From the NCBI GenBank assembly GCA_946803715.1, contig CAMPET010000017.1, forward strand, positions 454,691 through 511,887: a stretch of 57,197 nucleotides of DNA, given 5' to 3'. Every line of letters starts with the position of its first letter. The stretch's first letter is position 1. Made by a program: the position numbers and the translations under genes. The notes under the pieces were generated by a model, which was given only the letters and a program-made list of their open reading frames with translations, had not been told where the DNA came from and made no database searches. Below, piece after piece: positions 44,033 through 55,964 of the stretch. The stretch is from Beroe ovata. Taxonomy: Eukaryota; Ctenophora; Nuda; Beroida; Beroidae.

Positions 44033-46959
44033 TCAAGGGTCCATGATACTCTGACGATGATAATACTGGGGTGACCCGAATGTCGGTATGGTCTTCATAT
44101 TATTGTCCAACATGAATCCCGTGTCTGTCCCATGTTCGTGATGATGAAAACCCCCGACCTGATGTTGATGGAAGTGTGGGGGAGGAGGGGATGACGTCAT
44201 CAGAGGTGATGACGTCATGTTGAGAGGAGAGTGGGGAAGGAGGTAGGGTTCTCCTCCTCGGGCAGGCGAGAGATCGTCATGGACAGTCGTGGGAATCAGA
44301 CCGGCTGTCTGGGATATGGGGAGAGGGTTACTTGTTGGTTATGAGATAATCAGTAATTCAATTTAGATGAAAGGGCTGATTGATGTCATGATATCATGAT
44401 TTAAGATAGTTCGGAGACTCAACAATCCTATGCATATTATGTCCTGATCAAGACCTTCATAAGATTTGAAATAAGAGATGATAGTTGGATTGTACCTGAT
44501 TTGTTATGTAGGAACATTGTGACGATCCCTGGAACATGGCAGACTTTCTGAGGCCACTACCACGTGACACAACACCATGATGATCACCAAGGTTACAGTT
44601 GGTTGCTTGCGGAGGGGGAGAGGGGAGGAGGCCGCCAGTCGTATGATGATCGAGGAAGTTGTCGTCCACAAGTGTCGATGTTGTTGTCACAGGGTCCGGG
44701 TAACCCTCGACTGATGAGGTCACGTGCTCATCACCGAGTACCTTGTCGTACATACCTGGAGACACGGCAGCAATAGATGAGGGTTGATGTTATGCTAGGG
44801 GCATCAGAATAAGGTTGAGGTCAGCTTTAATAAGGGGTCATGCTGGGGGTATCAGAATAGGTCAGGTTTAAAGTGGCACATACACGCAGGAGACTCAGAA
44901 TAGGATTAAGTTAAAGTTTGGTTTAGTTGAAATACAGAAGAACAGAAGTTGCCCCGTTTTTTGTAATCTTTGGTATGCTTGATATGATACATGGCAATTT
45001 TAGGAGTTGCAACTAAAGAACAGCTACTCGACAAACAACAACAACCCACCTCCCCTATCTTCGAGATCTGAGTCGGACTGATTCGCTTGTTTGTTCAACT
45101 TCCTCCGAGCTAACTTCTTCACCTGAACAAACAATCAAATTGAGCTAAATAACCCAATTACCCCGATTACCAGATAGCTAAATTATAGAGCATGAAGCAG
45201 TCTTGAAATATCATGTGGTTCGATTCGATAACCAATCGCCGAATCACCCAATGATGTTGATTAGAACCTCATAACTAATTCATATTTGTCTAATTATGAA
45301 GGTTATCTAATTGGTGATTATCTAATTATCCAACCTTTGCCCGCTGATTTTGGAACCAGACCTGCACCACTCTGACACTCAGTCCAGTTTGAGAGGAGAG
45401 TTTCTCCCGTTCTTTACGGCAAGGTCGAGGTGTCCGGTCGAATGCTTCCTTGAAAACTGGGGAGTAACGGAATTTTCTAACAAATGGGGAATATTACCAA
45501 TTTTCTGTAACTTGGAGAAGACATCGTTATTATGGGAAAAAGAAGTGGAAAATCAGGTTCAATGTCAGGCACGCGACCATGGAGGGAATGGGTTGATGAA
45601 AGTTTGAAAAGGGTGGAACTGAAAGAAAATTATGTAACAATAATTTCACTCCACTTCAAATAATTTCACTTGCACAAAACATGACGACAGCTGCATACCT
45701 TTCCGCTGGACGCTGGAAAGGACAGTCCTGGGTCTCTTCACCTCCCTTCTGTCTCTCCTACATCCCGAGTCTATGAAGTAGGGGTCACCTCTCATACTGC
45801 AGTCGTCATGGGAACACGACTTACAGATCAGATCGCCGTTACCGTGGAGCAAATACTCGTCACCTGGGGTGAGCAGGGGTGAGGAGGGAGGGACTGAGCG
45901 AAATGGTGAGGGGGTGGGGCAGGGAAATAAAGTGAAATTCAAGTGAAATATCACTAAAGGTGAAGACATAGAAGAGGTTGAAGTTGAGTGTTGCTACTTT
46001 TCTTTTTGGCAAATGAACACTTTGAAAGGTGGAAAATGGAGGTGGGGGGAGCTGAGAATGGGGAGAATAATAAGAGAGAATAAGAATATCAGTCAAGCAG
46101 TAGCTGGGTTTCGATTATTCAAAACCGCAGTGACTGTCTACCTTTCCTCAGTGCATTGCTACATCGAGAACAGGTGAAACACCGCATATGGTATAGTCGA
46201 CCATACACCTGGTAGACCAGGTCATTCGTACTGATGGAAACATTGCAGATACAACACGAACTCGCTTCCAGAATCCTGGGATGGAAGAGAATTTGGTGAG
46301 AAAAATCAACTGGCGAATAGAGGGTCAGATGGACAGGTGGGTTGGCCGAGATAATTGAGGGTTAATTTGGGGTTAAAGTTGGCTAATATTCGGGAAATGT
46401 GTGCACGATTAAATAACCCACGCAAACCTCTGGTAGTGATGTAGCTTGCAGTAGAGACGTTGGTGTTTATCGAAGAAACACGAATCACTTAGGACAACGT
46501 TACACAAACAACACCTGGGGAAGTGAAAATAATGAGTTCATTTCCAATTTCGTCTCAGCAGCTTATTCGTTGTTCCGCGATGAATTTGGTCGATGGTCGG
46601 TAAAATAACGGAGTTGAAAACAATTTCTTGGTAAATGTCGTTTCCTATCATTTGTAAGGATTGAGAAAAGAGATATTCTCAAGTTCTCTTCTCCCACTCT
46701 CTCACCTCAAACATCGCTCATGCCAGAAGACCTCATTCACCCTCATGAGAAGTGAATCCTCTATGGGTAGCCTGCACGCTGCACACAGGGGGCTGTGCTC
46801 CTTGTCCAGCATGCCGGGTGTGCACGATGTGCTGGTTGTGATTATAGCAGGGGGAAGATCAGTGGGTTGAGGAGAGGAGGGTGTGATGGTGGTGTGATCC
46901 GCAGGTGGTGTGATCACTACTGCCCCCTGTTGCTGATGGTCGGTGTGTTCTTCCTTCAT
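44033..46959 (-). CDS. LMX1: LIM-homeodomain transcription factor, LMX class
   Basis: Eight exons join in frame to 456 residues: 46706-46959, 46428-46514, 46142-46275, 45699-45863, 45335-45456, 45050-45122, 44496-44755, 44033-44308. LIM1 (about 58-111) and LIM2 (about 120-173) keep their zinc Cys/His pattern, for example LCAACRLP and FWHERC, then SCCICN and [11 protein letters not shown]. The homeodomain (about 200-259) begins [13 protein letters not shown]. Its recognition helix region [17 protein letters not shown] and the following KKLARRK are identical or nearly so to vertebrate LMX1A/B, which sets it apart from other LIM-HD classes. The C-terminal half is His/Pro/Ser-rich with no recognised domain. 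LMX proteins are nuclear, bind AT-rich sites and use LIM domains to contact LDB cofactors. The start is the only ATG well upstream of LIM1. Confidence 0.93.
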
Positions 46960-49612
46960 ATTGCAGCAAAACTGGAACTATTTGCCGGGAAATCAGATAC
47001 ATTAAGATTGGACTAAGAATCCGGAAAATTGGCCAAAACTTTAAATGTTTAAATTCCCAATACTTGTTACGTCCATCTATAAAGGAGCGACATCAGAATA
47101 TCGGACCGATAGTTTAGTCCTTCCTAGTCACCAACTTAACCAATCGCTGAAGTTTATAGTTATGTGTTTATTAATCTATTTTAGCTTGTACAGATTCTGC
47201 TAGATATTTCATAGGTAATTTATGAAATTCATAATTTATGAAATATTTCACAATTTTTATTAGCTGAATGATCGGATCACTGTTTATTAGTCGCATAACT
47301 GATAGTGATAATTTTTGAAAAACAAATAGGGAAATAATTATAGGACATATATTAGGACATATATTAGGACATATTCGAAGGTGAGCTAAAAGTAGTTATA
47401 AATGCATTCTAAAGATGTAGGAATCATCTAGTTAGGTTCAAGCAAAACTACCGTTCGAATTGGTTTGCTTTGAACGTGCAAAATGGTGAAAAAACCTAAA
47501 TTTTGTAAGGCTCGCGGAAGCGAAATTCGATACTTTCATGATGCAAATAATATATTTATGCAAAAAGTTTATCAAGTACTTGTTCACATGTCTACGCAAT
47601 TAAATTAAAGTTCTTACGAAATTGAAAATATGTCCTTAATCTTACGGAATTGAAATGCAGAAAGTAAATCAGATGTTTTTTTTTCGAAAATTCCAAACGT
47701 ATATCCCCAGCATAACCTCTCAAAGTGGACAAAAATCGACGCATAACGATTATCGATCAAATCAGAACGAGGAGGAGTCACAGCAAATCTTTTGACACTA
47801 TGGATATATCATTCCTGTAGTCAAAAGCCGCATGTTTTCTGACCACATACGGGCGGCGATAACGGCAGCACGCGTCAAGCTCGCGACTCACGTCAAAATA
47901 TATCCCGCGTAACCAAACCGTCGGCGCAATGTCAGTTTTGCAACTGCAATGAGTGATTTCCGGGGGTTGAAGCACGCGCGGCGCGCGTTAAGCTCGTGTC
48001 ACCATGGTAACAACGTAACAGCTCTGCCTGCTAAATCCGTATCTGTAACCAGGTAACAGCCAATGGGGACCGGGGGAGAACCACGAGGACCAATCAGAGT
48101 GGCGTATCTCGGTCACGTGACGGTTAATGGTGGTGGAGTGACAATTGCTTTAAGAAGCTTTTAAAGTGTCGTAAACTGACAGGACAGATCCAAAAAACGA
48201 CACACACATACACACTCACACACACACACACACCGCTCGAAGCTCTCCCTCCTCTAGCTCACGAGCGTTTGAGTGGTTATGGGGTCCGTAGTGGGGAGGA
48301 ATCGCATAACAATCTTCCCTAAAAACTTCAGAAGCTCAAATCATGACCGTTGAAACTTTCAACTTGAGCGTTAGTCAAGTGAGGTATAAAAGCAACTTTC
48401 GTGGGAAGTGGGAGATCGCTAAATTGATCATGTCCATTTTTTCGATGGAAAATGCTTCAGATCGCGAGGGATGAATTTTAGGCCAGGATCCTATGAACGT
48501 CGGATCAGTGCGAATGATATTTAAAAACGTACCTCAGTGAGAGACAGGATTTCTCAATCTTGATTCCTTGCCTGGGATGAAATCCCGCCAGCGAGGGTAG
48601 GAAGCAATCCTACAAAGATGGATGCAGCTGGGCTCAAGAGGTGGGAACAATCTTGAACCGACATTCGACAATTGGCTGACGTGCTGTTCGGTAATCCATC
48701 CACACATGCCTGAACATATGGGAAATAACATGTGTCATAGAGGTACATCATCTCACTGAGACGCAATAGGAAAATTATCACAATTCTCAAATTTACCTTA
48801 GAAGTGGATTCAGTTCAGCTGAATTTTGAATTCCGTGAGGAGAGTGTCATTTAGCATGAGTCTATTTTTCCCCAGAGAATGATCGAACTAAAATCAACTG
48901 ACTTGATATTTAATTTTTCAAACTTCATATGATTTCAACCTGGGGAATTATTTTATCAAATTCACTAAAATCCGGCGTGGATTGAATTCATTTTCCGAGC
49001 ACGGAATCCGGGTCTGAAAGCCGGAACACGCGGGATCGCACGCTCAAGTAATGATATAACTGTATAACTATAACCATTGCAGAGCTTGGGTTAGGGGGTT
49101 AGACAAGAGAGACACTGCCTGCCTATGTGCGGTTTATCATAGACAAACAGAGAGCGAGTGAGTGGGGAGAGAGAGGGTAGTTGTTTAGGAAAGGGGGCAG
49201 GATGGTTGCCGTGATTTGACATACATACATGCGTATTTCTATAAAATTATGGGAATTTCAAAGACGTCCGCTACAGACGTTTCTTATCCATGACAGGAAT
49301 CATATTTATGATGTAGAAGATACTGGTCACGGTATGAAATGTATCATGAAGCTTTATTATAGTCGTACAAACGAATACATATGTAACTCAAATATACAAA
49401 AAACGTCATATATGCACAGAAAAAGGAAGATACCTTACTATGTACGTGAAGTTCGATCATTTAAAGAATCGCACCTCACTCGCAGTTTAAAAGACGGGAA
49501 TCACAAGATCTACCCGTTCCATTTCATAGCTATGTCCTAATAATAATACCATCCTCAAGTCTCCCTGTCCAACTTTTCCTGTCCTCATCCCTGTCCACAT
49601 TCCCTGTCCAAT
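46960..49612. other. Intergenic: LMX upstream region and Ariadne 3' region
   Basis: This 2.65 kb contains the presumed LMX promoter, a GC-rich stretch near 47855-47990 (CACGCGCGGCGCGCGTTAAGC), a (CA)n microsatellite at 48200-48232 and an inverted copy of the CGCTGGCGGGATTT repeat at 48575-48615. Possible purine-rich simple sequence lies near 49150. No coding exon was supported. Confidence 0.5.
48560..48620 (-). repeat. Copy of the GTAGGATT...CGCTGGCGGGATTT dispersed repeat
   Basis: On the minus strand this reads GTAGGATTGCTTCCTACCC then TCGCTGGCGGGATTTCATCC, closely matching 32385-32425 on the plus strand. It is one of three related copies in the window. Confidence 0.65.
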
Positions 49613-52600
49613 TCAATTATCAGGGGGCCGAAACGTCCAGCTTCCCCTCTCATAATTTGCATGAGCATCCTTGAGAAGCAGGTTTCGTCTTGTTTCACAG
49701 TACGAGAACTTGTCCTTGACCTGCGGATATGTCCGGGTAAAAATATACCACAATAATTGCTGCTTATTCTCATCTCAACTCGTGTTCTAACCTGCTGTTC
49801 ATACACAGCCAAATCCGAATGATTGGTAGGGAACTGATGATCCTCTAGTAATCCTGTAAAACTTGTGATCAGTTTTGATAATTGAGGAGTTAAACTTTGA
49901 TAACCTTCATGAAGATAGAGTTTCAGACCATGTCAGTATCAGTGGCACCCTATTGGATAGAAATATGGCGTCGTAATGATTTGAGAAATCTCTGATTTGT
50001 CGTCTCACAAACCTGATAGAATTTCAGTGTTGTGCTCCAAATCTTTCTGATTTTCCTCAAAAATCGCGTGTAGTGGTGAATTATCGAGATAAAATGCGAG
50101 AATGTACGAATTCTTGAGCATCCGTCTACAGTCCAACTAGAAAAACACGGTTATTTGGAACTATCATTGTACGATAGGTATGTTGTGGAGTTCAGAGCAG
50201 TATGTTTTCACTGGAGTTTGAGATTGGAACACTTCAAGGCAGCACACAGAACAATCACAGGTTACAACTAACAAATTATCGAACACTCATGAGTTATGAC
50301 TATGAATGACACTCATCACTCATCATCACGATGACAGACATCACACACTCATCATCACGATAACGAACAGCACACCCGTCACACACGAAAATAAGGTGAC
50401 ATTTACCAGGACTGAAAGCGCATGATCTAGAAACTGAGCCTCTATCCAAGGGATATTCAACTTATTCTGGATGTGCTCCGCTTTGTTCTTCACATGTTTC
50501 GACAGTCCTGCTTCTTCTATTTCGTGACTCTTTCGATGATTCGCGTATCTGGGAGTTTGAAAAATGACGGAAAATAAAAGAAAAACGCCCAAAAAGATGG
50601 ATCAGTGGAATAGTGAAGCAGGAAACACCTGAACAAATTCTCCGAGAATTCGTATATCATATTTATACGCTTATTATACTGAACAACTATAACACAGAAA
50701 AGGACAATCTCCCAAGACGTGACAATCTCACCGATAGTAATAATGATGATATCGCTCCATCCCTTTTCTCTCTTTCGACAGTTGGGCTGTCTTGTCTGCG
50801 TTTTCCTCGTACTTGTTACAGGCGTACCAGTCTGAACCGTGGGGCGCCCACTCGCCTGAAACACCGAAACTGTCGAAACACCAATGATTTGTAACATTTG
50901 TAACGCATGTTACGACGTAACAGACGTTACGTGTTAGGATGTCAGCATCGAGGGGAAGGGGTAAGAGGAAGTCAGAACGCAGAAGTCTCATGGAAAGAAA
51001 TGAGCTTCTTCCTGAAAATGCGAACCGAGAGCTCTTAAACTTGGAGTAGTGAAAAGAAATAAAAATCGGTGAATGCGATAGGTGAAGGCGACGATAATTA
51101 GTGTATTTTCAATTCGTTTATAAGGTTGACAATGGTTAATGATGTTACCTAAGCACATCCAGCAAAACTCATGGTTACAACTATCATTGCTACACTTCAT
51201 ATGGTTACATCCTCCGTTCTTCTCTATTGATGCTTTGCATTTCGGGCATTCCTACGAAAAAAGGGGGGATTGTGATATAATTGAAGAATTGAGAACGATT
51301 TCCATCGATTCCATTCTCCATAGATTCTGGATAGTTTGGTATGGGTCGATGTTGTTCAGGATTTATCGCAATAGAAATTTCTAATATTGGCGCATCTTAA
51401 AGGAAATATCCTACCTTAGTGTTAAGAACTAGCCACTTGTTTGTCTCGCTTTCGTCGATGGATTTTTTGTCCCACTTTTTGAGTAGATCACAGTCCTCTA
51501 ATGGAGCGTGATCAGGCTTCCCACATTCGAAACACCACTGAAATGGGAATCACTTTGTTGGAATAAGCAACACAATCAAAACGTAATTTGGGCACACATT
51601 TGATTTAGGAATTAATAGATATTGGTCATTTCATGAATGGAATGGCATCAGTTAAACTGTCAAAGTATCATCGAGCATGGTAAGTGATGACACTGACCTC
51701 CATGCCACAAGTACAAGTGATGTTCTTGACATCAAGTGAAGTCACGCGGGCTGAATTCCCACACCCAGCCCGAGGGCACCATTTCAACATCTTGTTCGTT
51801 GAAACGTAACTCGATGCTATCAACTGTTTGTATCGGGTCTTCACGTTCTCCTCCAAGATTGTCGATCTGAAGTCATAACAATCGATGAAAACCAAAACCT
51901 GGACGATGTATGAGTTTCATTTTCGCGCGCACGAAATTCCCACGGGCGCGCGAACCATCAAATCTGCAAAATGATGCAGAAAACGCGCGTGAGAGCACAC
52001 AAAAATGTCGATATGATTTCGCGCGTTACAAAAATGATGCGCAACATAATTTGTTGATTTCTAATTTCACTGCCTTACCATCACAACATGTACAATGCAA
52101 GTAAATATGTATTGTGTAAGGTGTTAAGATAAAGATCGAAACTCACAGAATGAAGGCTTCGTCTAGGTAAGTATTGCACGATGAACCCATGCACGAAATA
52201 TTCTGAAATTAGGGGGAATGAGTTTCAATTCATCGGGAAATGATAGTTTGAGATAGAAATCAATTAGGGTAATATAGATTTTGGAATAACGACAAAAAAG
52301 ATGTGATATGAATTCTGAACAATGCTGCTGTTAAATATAATCACACGCATACAACTGATTCTTTCTGAAGAGTAGAGGACAATATTTACCTCAGTGATGG
52401 CATAATCCATTACTTTTGTCTTTATGTGCTGATTCCAACATTGCTTACAATAGTGGTGTCTACATGGCATACCAATGAGGTCCTGGGGAGAGAGAACTGT
52501 GTTCAAACGCAAGGAAATGTTTTTGGGGTGTGAAAAATTTCTATTGAATAGTTAGGTAAATATTTGTGGCACTGACCGTTTCAGAGATGAAACAGACCAA

Positions 52601-53701
52601 ACATTTTCCGATTGATGTAGCATGCGTACCCTGAAACACGATAATGGCCATTCAAAAACAAAAAGTGTCCGAGAGAAGTTGATCCACATACCAATGACTA
52701 TGATAGGGGTTCAAAAAACAAACAGAGTCTGGCGCGCGGTCGAATGTCAAATTCCTAACCTGAGAATCATATTTGCTATCATCAGAGACCGCAATCCCTG
52801 CTTCAACGAACAATGCTTCACGGTTATCATGAGTTTCATAGTACCTGTGGTTGAGGATTAGGTTAAGGGTGGTGAGATAGGGTTAGGTTTGGAGCTAGAT
52901 GATTAGTTTTTCGATAGAAAAGTGGTGTATTAGATACAATTCATAGGTTTTGGCGAAGAACAGATCAACGCTTCGTTCTATTGCATGCAGTAAAATGTTT
53001 CTTACAACAAGTAACGAAGTAAAGTAATCCATGGAAATCTATTTTAAGGATAAAACTTAAGTTGTGAAAGCGGGGAATGTATTCAACGAATGGACTCAGT
53101 AATCATTAAAACTACAAGAACAAGGAATGTAATTAGGCTATCGACTTCTGTGACAGAGTGGTCTGTACGGAACCTCAGGGTTTCGATCCCTTGTTTAACA
53201 TGCCGTACAGCGAAGATCTCCACCGTGTTCGGCGTCCGCCAGGCACATAACTCACCGGTCAATAAGTTTCTCAGGGTTCCACTTGAAATGAACGAGAAGT
53301 CGGCGAATAAGTGATCGTTTCATCTGAGGAGGGGGAGGAATCAATTAAACCGTTATTGAGTTATCATCAACTCGCTTACTTCCTATATCGATGTAGGGTA
53401 TGGGTCACGTGACCTAAGTTGCGTACGTTTCTGACTCGATCTCAAGGGTATGCTTCAATATACGTAACCCGACGATACGCACCCCATTGAATCAATCAAT
53501 CATGGGTCAATAATTCACCCCACCAATCACTCACTCACTCAGACACCTCCCTAAACCATTCACCAATAGACTTTCTCAAATTCATTTCCCTATTCACTGA
53601 TATCTTGATACTACCTTGAATATTTCGTTGACCTCATCAATGTACTTGTTCATTTCTGTTATGATATCAAAGGCAGGTACAATCGTATAGCTGGTTTCCA
53701 C
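49613..53701 (-). CDS. ARIH1: Ariadne-1 type RBR E3 ubiquitin ligase (5' exon not found)
   Basis: Fourteen exons join in frame to 465 residues: 53615-53701, 53256-53323, 52760-52844, 52577-52630, 52390-52482, 52147-52202, 51698-51866, 51415-51537, 51149-51251, 50732-50855, 50407-50548, 50013-50136, 49792-49853, 49613-49720. The order is UBA-like helices, RING1 ([16 protein letters not shown]), IBR ([20 protein letters not shown]), RING2 with the catalytic Cys in [37 protein letters not shown], and the Ariadne domain ending [17 protein letters not shown] ligases take ubiquitin on the RING2 Cys; ARIH1 works with neddylated cullin-RING ligases, with RING2 held back by the Ariadne domain. Human ARIH1 has 557 residues; the missing part is its acidic N-terminus, so one or more 5' exons remain unfound to the right of 53701. 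COP9 subunit 8 in the same window belongs to the opposing deneddylation pathway. Confidence 0.96.
51920..52040. repeat. GC-rich CGCGCG-type segment in an Ariadne intron
   Basis: A local cluster of TTTCGCGCGC, GGGCGCGCGAA, AACGCGCGTG and TTTCGCGCG blocks lies in the intron between exons 51698-51866 and 52147-52202. It is similar in composition to the other GC-rich repeats, but no long shared block was seen by eye. Confidence 0.4.
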
Positions 53702-54289
53702 CTGACAAGTATGAATAGTGTGTTCATCATTAAGTAAATGAATTAATTGATAAGTGAGTTAACGCTGATAGATAGTAAATATCAAAACCTATTTTATCAA
53801 AATTCTTTGCGGATTTCTAAAGGACTCCTAGGTCATTGTGTATTGTTCTGTGTTTCTATTCTTGCAGATATCATTTATCTAACGCCAATAATTGGGAATT
53901 AGTTGCTTCCTAATTGCACTGTGTAATCTAGCAACAGCTGTAGTCTAGCTAAGTGTACGCTGACAGCTAATTATCCAATTAACAGATTGTCCTATATATC
54001 CAGTCACCAAATCTCATGATAGGTGCACCTTACATCCTAATCAGCGCCACTTGAACACCTTACTATCAATATATGGAATTAATGATGGGAATGCTCTAAT
54101 TAGATACAGCTTAGATTATGGCAGTGAATCGTGCTTGTGTATGACTAATAATTAGTTCAACATGTCAATCATAAGTTATAAAGAAATTTTGTATAAATAG
54201 CTCGTCTCCAAGAGTGCGATCATTCAGTTTCATAGCTTTTCAGTGATCGTCAGCTCAGTGATCGTCAGCTCACGCCAGCAGAGTGGAAA
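53702..54289. other. Ariadne 5' region, no exon recognised
   Basis: This AT-rich stretch should contain the promoter and the missing first exon(s) of the Ariadne gene, unless that intron spans the adjacent transposon remnant. A short direct repeat (CAGTGATCGTCAGCTCAGTG) is at 54239-54270. Confidence 0.45.
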
Positions 54290-54297
54290 GGGAACCT

Positions 54298-54382
54298 GAG
54301 TCTAGGCTGTGAGTTGAAACGGGTCCACACGAGCACACTGGTGTTCTTGAGTTCAAGCACAGCTGCTGGCTTGCTCAGTACA
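54298..54382 (+). pseudogene. Degenerate duplicate fragment of the type-B DNA polymerase remnant
   Basis: This stretch closely resembles 54606-54690 of the polymerase remnant (shared GTGAGTTGAAACGGGTCCAC versus GTGAGCTGAAACGGGTCCAC, then AAGCACAGCTGCTGGCTTGC). It carries an inserted ACGAGCACACTG-like piece and lacks an open frame. It looks like a local duplication that has decayed further. Confidence 0.65.
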
Positions 54383-54401
54383 CAACACGCACGGGTATGG
54401 G

Positions 54402-55073
54402 ATGATGAGTAAAGTTGATATCCCCCATCACCTCTACGATTGGCTCAACGATCTACCTCCCTTCCCGGAGTCCATCAACATCACTCGAGAAGTGGCCTCT
54501 CCACTCACGGAGCAAGCCAGGGTGGATTCGGGGGAAAGATCTCCCCGAAGAAGCTCGCCTAAGCTGAAAACCAAATGCCACGCATCAGCCTCGCAATGGT
54601 ATTTGAGCTTAGGCTGTGAGCTGAAACGGGTCCACCGTGTGCTTGAATTTAAGCACAGCTGCTGGCTTGCTCCGTACATTGAGCATAACACGGACATGAG
54701 GAAGAGGGCAACATCAGCATTTGGCAAAACCTTCTTCAAGCTGATGAACAACGCGTTCTTTGGCAAAACAATGGAGGTAAGCTACTTTCTACTATGCTTG
54801 TGTCTTTTAATAAGCTTTGATAAAACCATAAACGTGTACCAATGCTTCCCCCTCAGAACGCACGTCAGTACAGGGGGGTGTACATGGTTTCAAGAGAGCA
54901 GAGTGTGCGCCACCAAGTCTCAAAGCCAAACTTCAAAAGCTTCACCATCCTTGGAGAAAACTTGGTTCGACTACACAAAGGATGTCATTCGTTTGGATAA
55001 ACCCCTGTACACTGGGGTTTCCATACTTATTGAAAGATTGCTGGCTGGCAGGCTTCCGTACCATGAACTCTAA
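54402..55073 (+). pseudogene. Type-B (protein-primed-like) DNA polymerase fragment of a Polinton/adinto-like element
   Basis: An open stretch encodes a segment that matches protein-primed family-B DNA polymerases found in Polintons/Mavericks and related viral elements in invertebrate genomes. Visible are a HRVLEF-like motif, a cluster of WLAPYIEHNT type and the palm-region motif FFKLMNNAFFGKT. The fragment lacks both the exonuclease end and the catalytic YxDTD end. At 54777-54856 the similarity is interrupted by about 80 bp with GT...AG borders, after which the matching sequence continues in a different frame. A further single-base frame break lies near 54965-54985. It is therefore a broken relic. 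No integrase, capsid or ATPase gene of such an element is visible nearby. Confidence 0.8.
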
Positions 55074-55891
55074 CGAGAAACCCTCTTGGGGTATAGAAGA
55101 GGTCACTTCTGTGAAGTGAATATCGACCAAACTACTATCAGGTCATGTAGTCGTCGACTATATAACCTAAGACAATCGAGGATGGCTTTATCATGTATAG
55201 ATGATGAAAGATTTGTCTTAGAAGATAATATACATACTCGTTCCAATGGAAACTTTTTACTTTCCTTTCATAAGGATCAATTCATTTTGATAAATCACAT
55301 TGATTCAGCTGTTTGTTTCATTGCGACAAACTATATAAAGAGTTTTAACCAATGCTAATATAGTATAACAAGGTATATTCAAGAATATCAGATGTGATTA
55401 GGTAGAGGGTGAATCTAGAGACAGCCTTTGACATGCCATAGCTTGGCAAGTGAGCCGTAGTCGTGGTAAATCCCCCAATAAGCGGTAATTGAGCTGGAAT
55501 ATTGGGCAAACTCAAAAGTCACACCTTAATTATCCCAGATATCACCGCTTGGCAACGGTAGTCATCCAAATTAAATATTCTAAATTAAACTTCTGCCAAA
55601 GTTGAAATGAACTAAAATTGTTGAAATAAACTGAGATTAACTAAAATTATGAATATACTCAACAACGGTGGAGATAAAGTCAACCACAAAGTTGTCTTGG
55701 GTGAAGACAATCCTTCTCAAAATGGACACGTGAGTACAGAAGTCCAGATATCCGTCTTGGTGATCATGCATGTTCATTCCTCCCAGCACTCGATAATGTC
55801 GTAGTGTAGCCTTACCCCTTCATTCAGGATCGATTTCTTGAAGACGTAGTGACGAAGAGTATGCCTTTCAAGGAGAAATATGGAAAACTCC
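55074..55891. other. No gene recognised
   Basis: This stretch continues AT-rich sequence after the polymerase remnant. Short open frames on both strands show no recognisable motif and no splice-supported structure. It may be further decayed transposon sequence. Confidence 0.45.
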
Positions 55892-55964
55892 TTAAAAACG
55901 AATCTGACTCTTCCGCTGGTCAGTAGGTGGTCTGCTCACTGCAGTGGCGGTTCCATCAGGGCCC

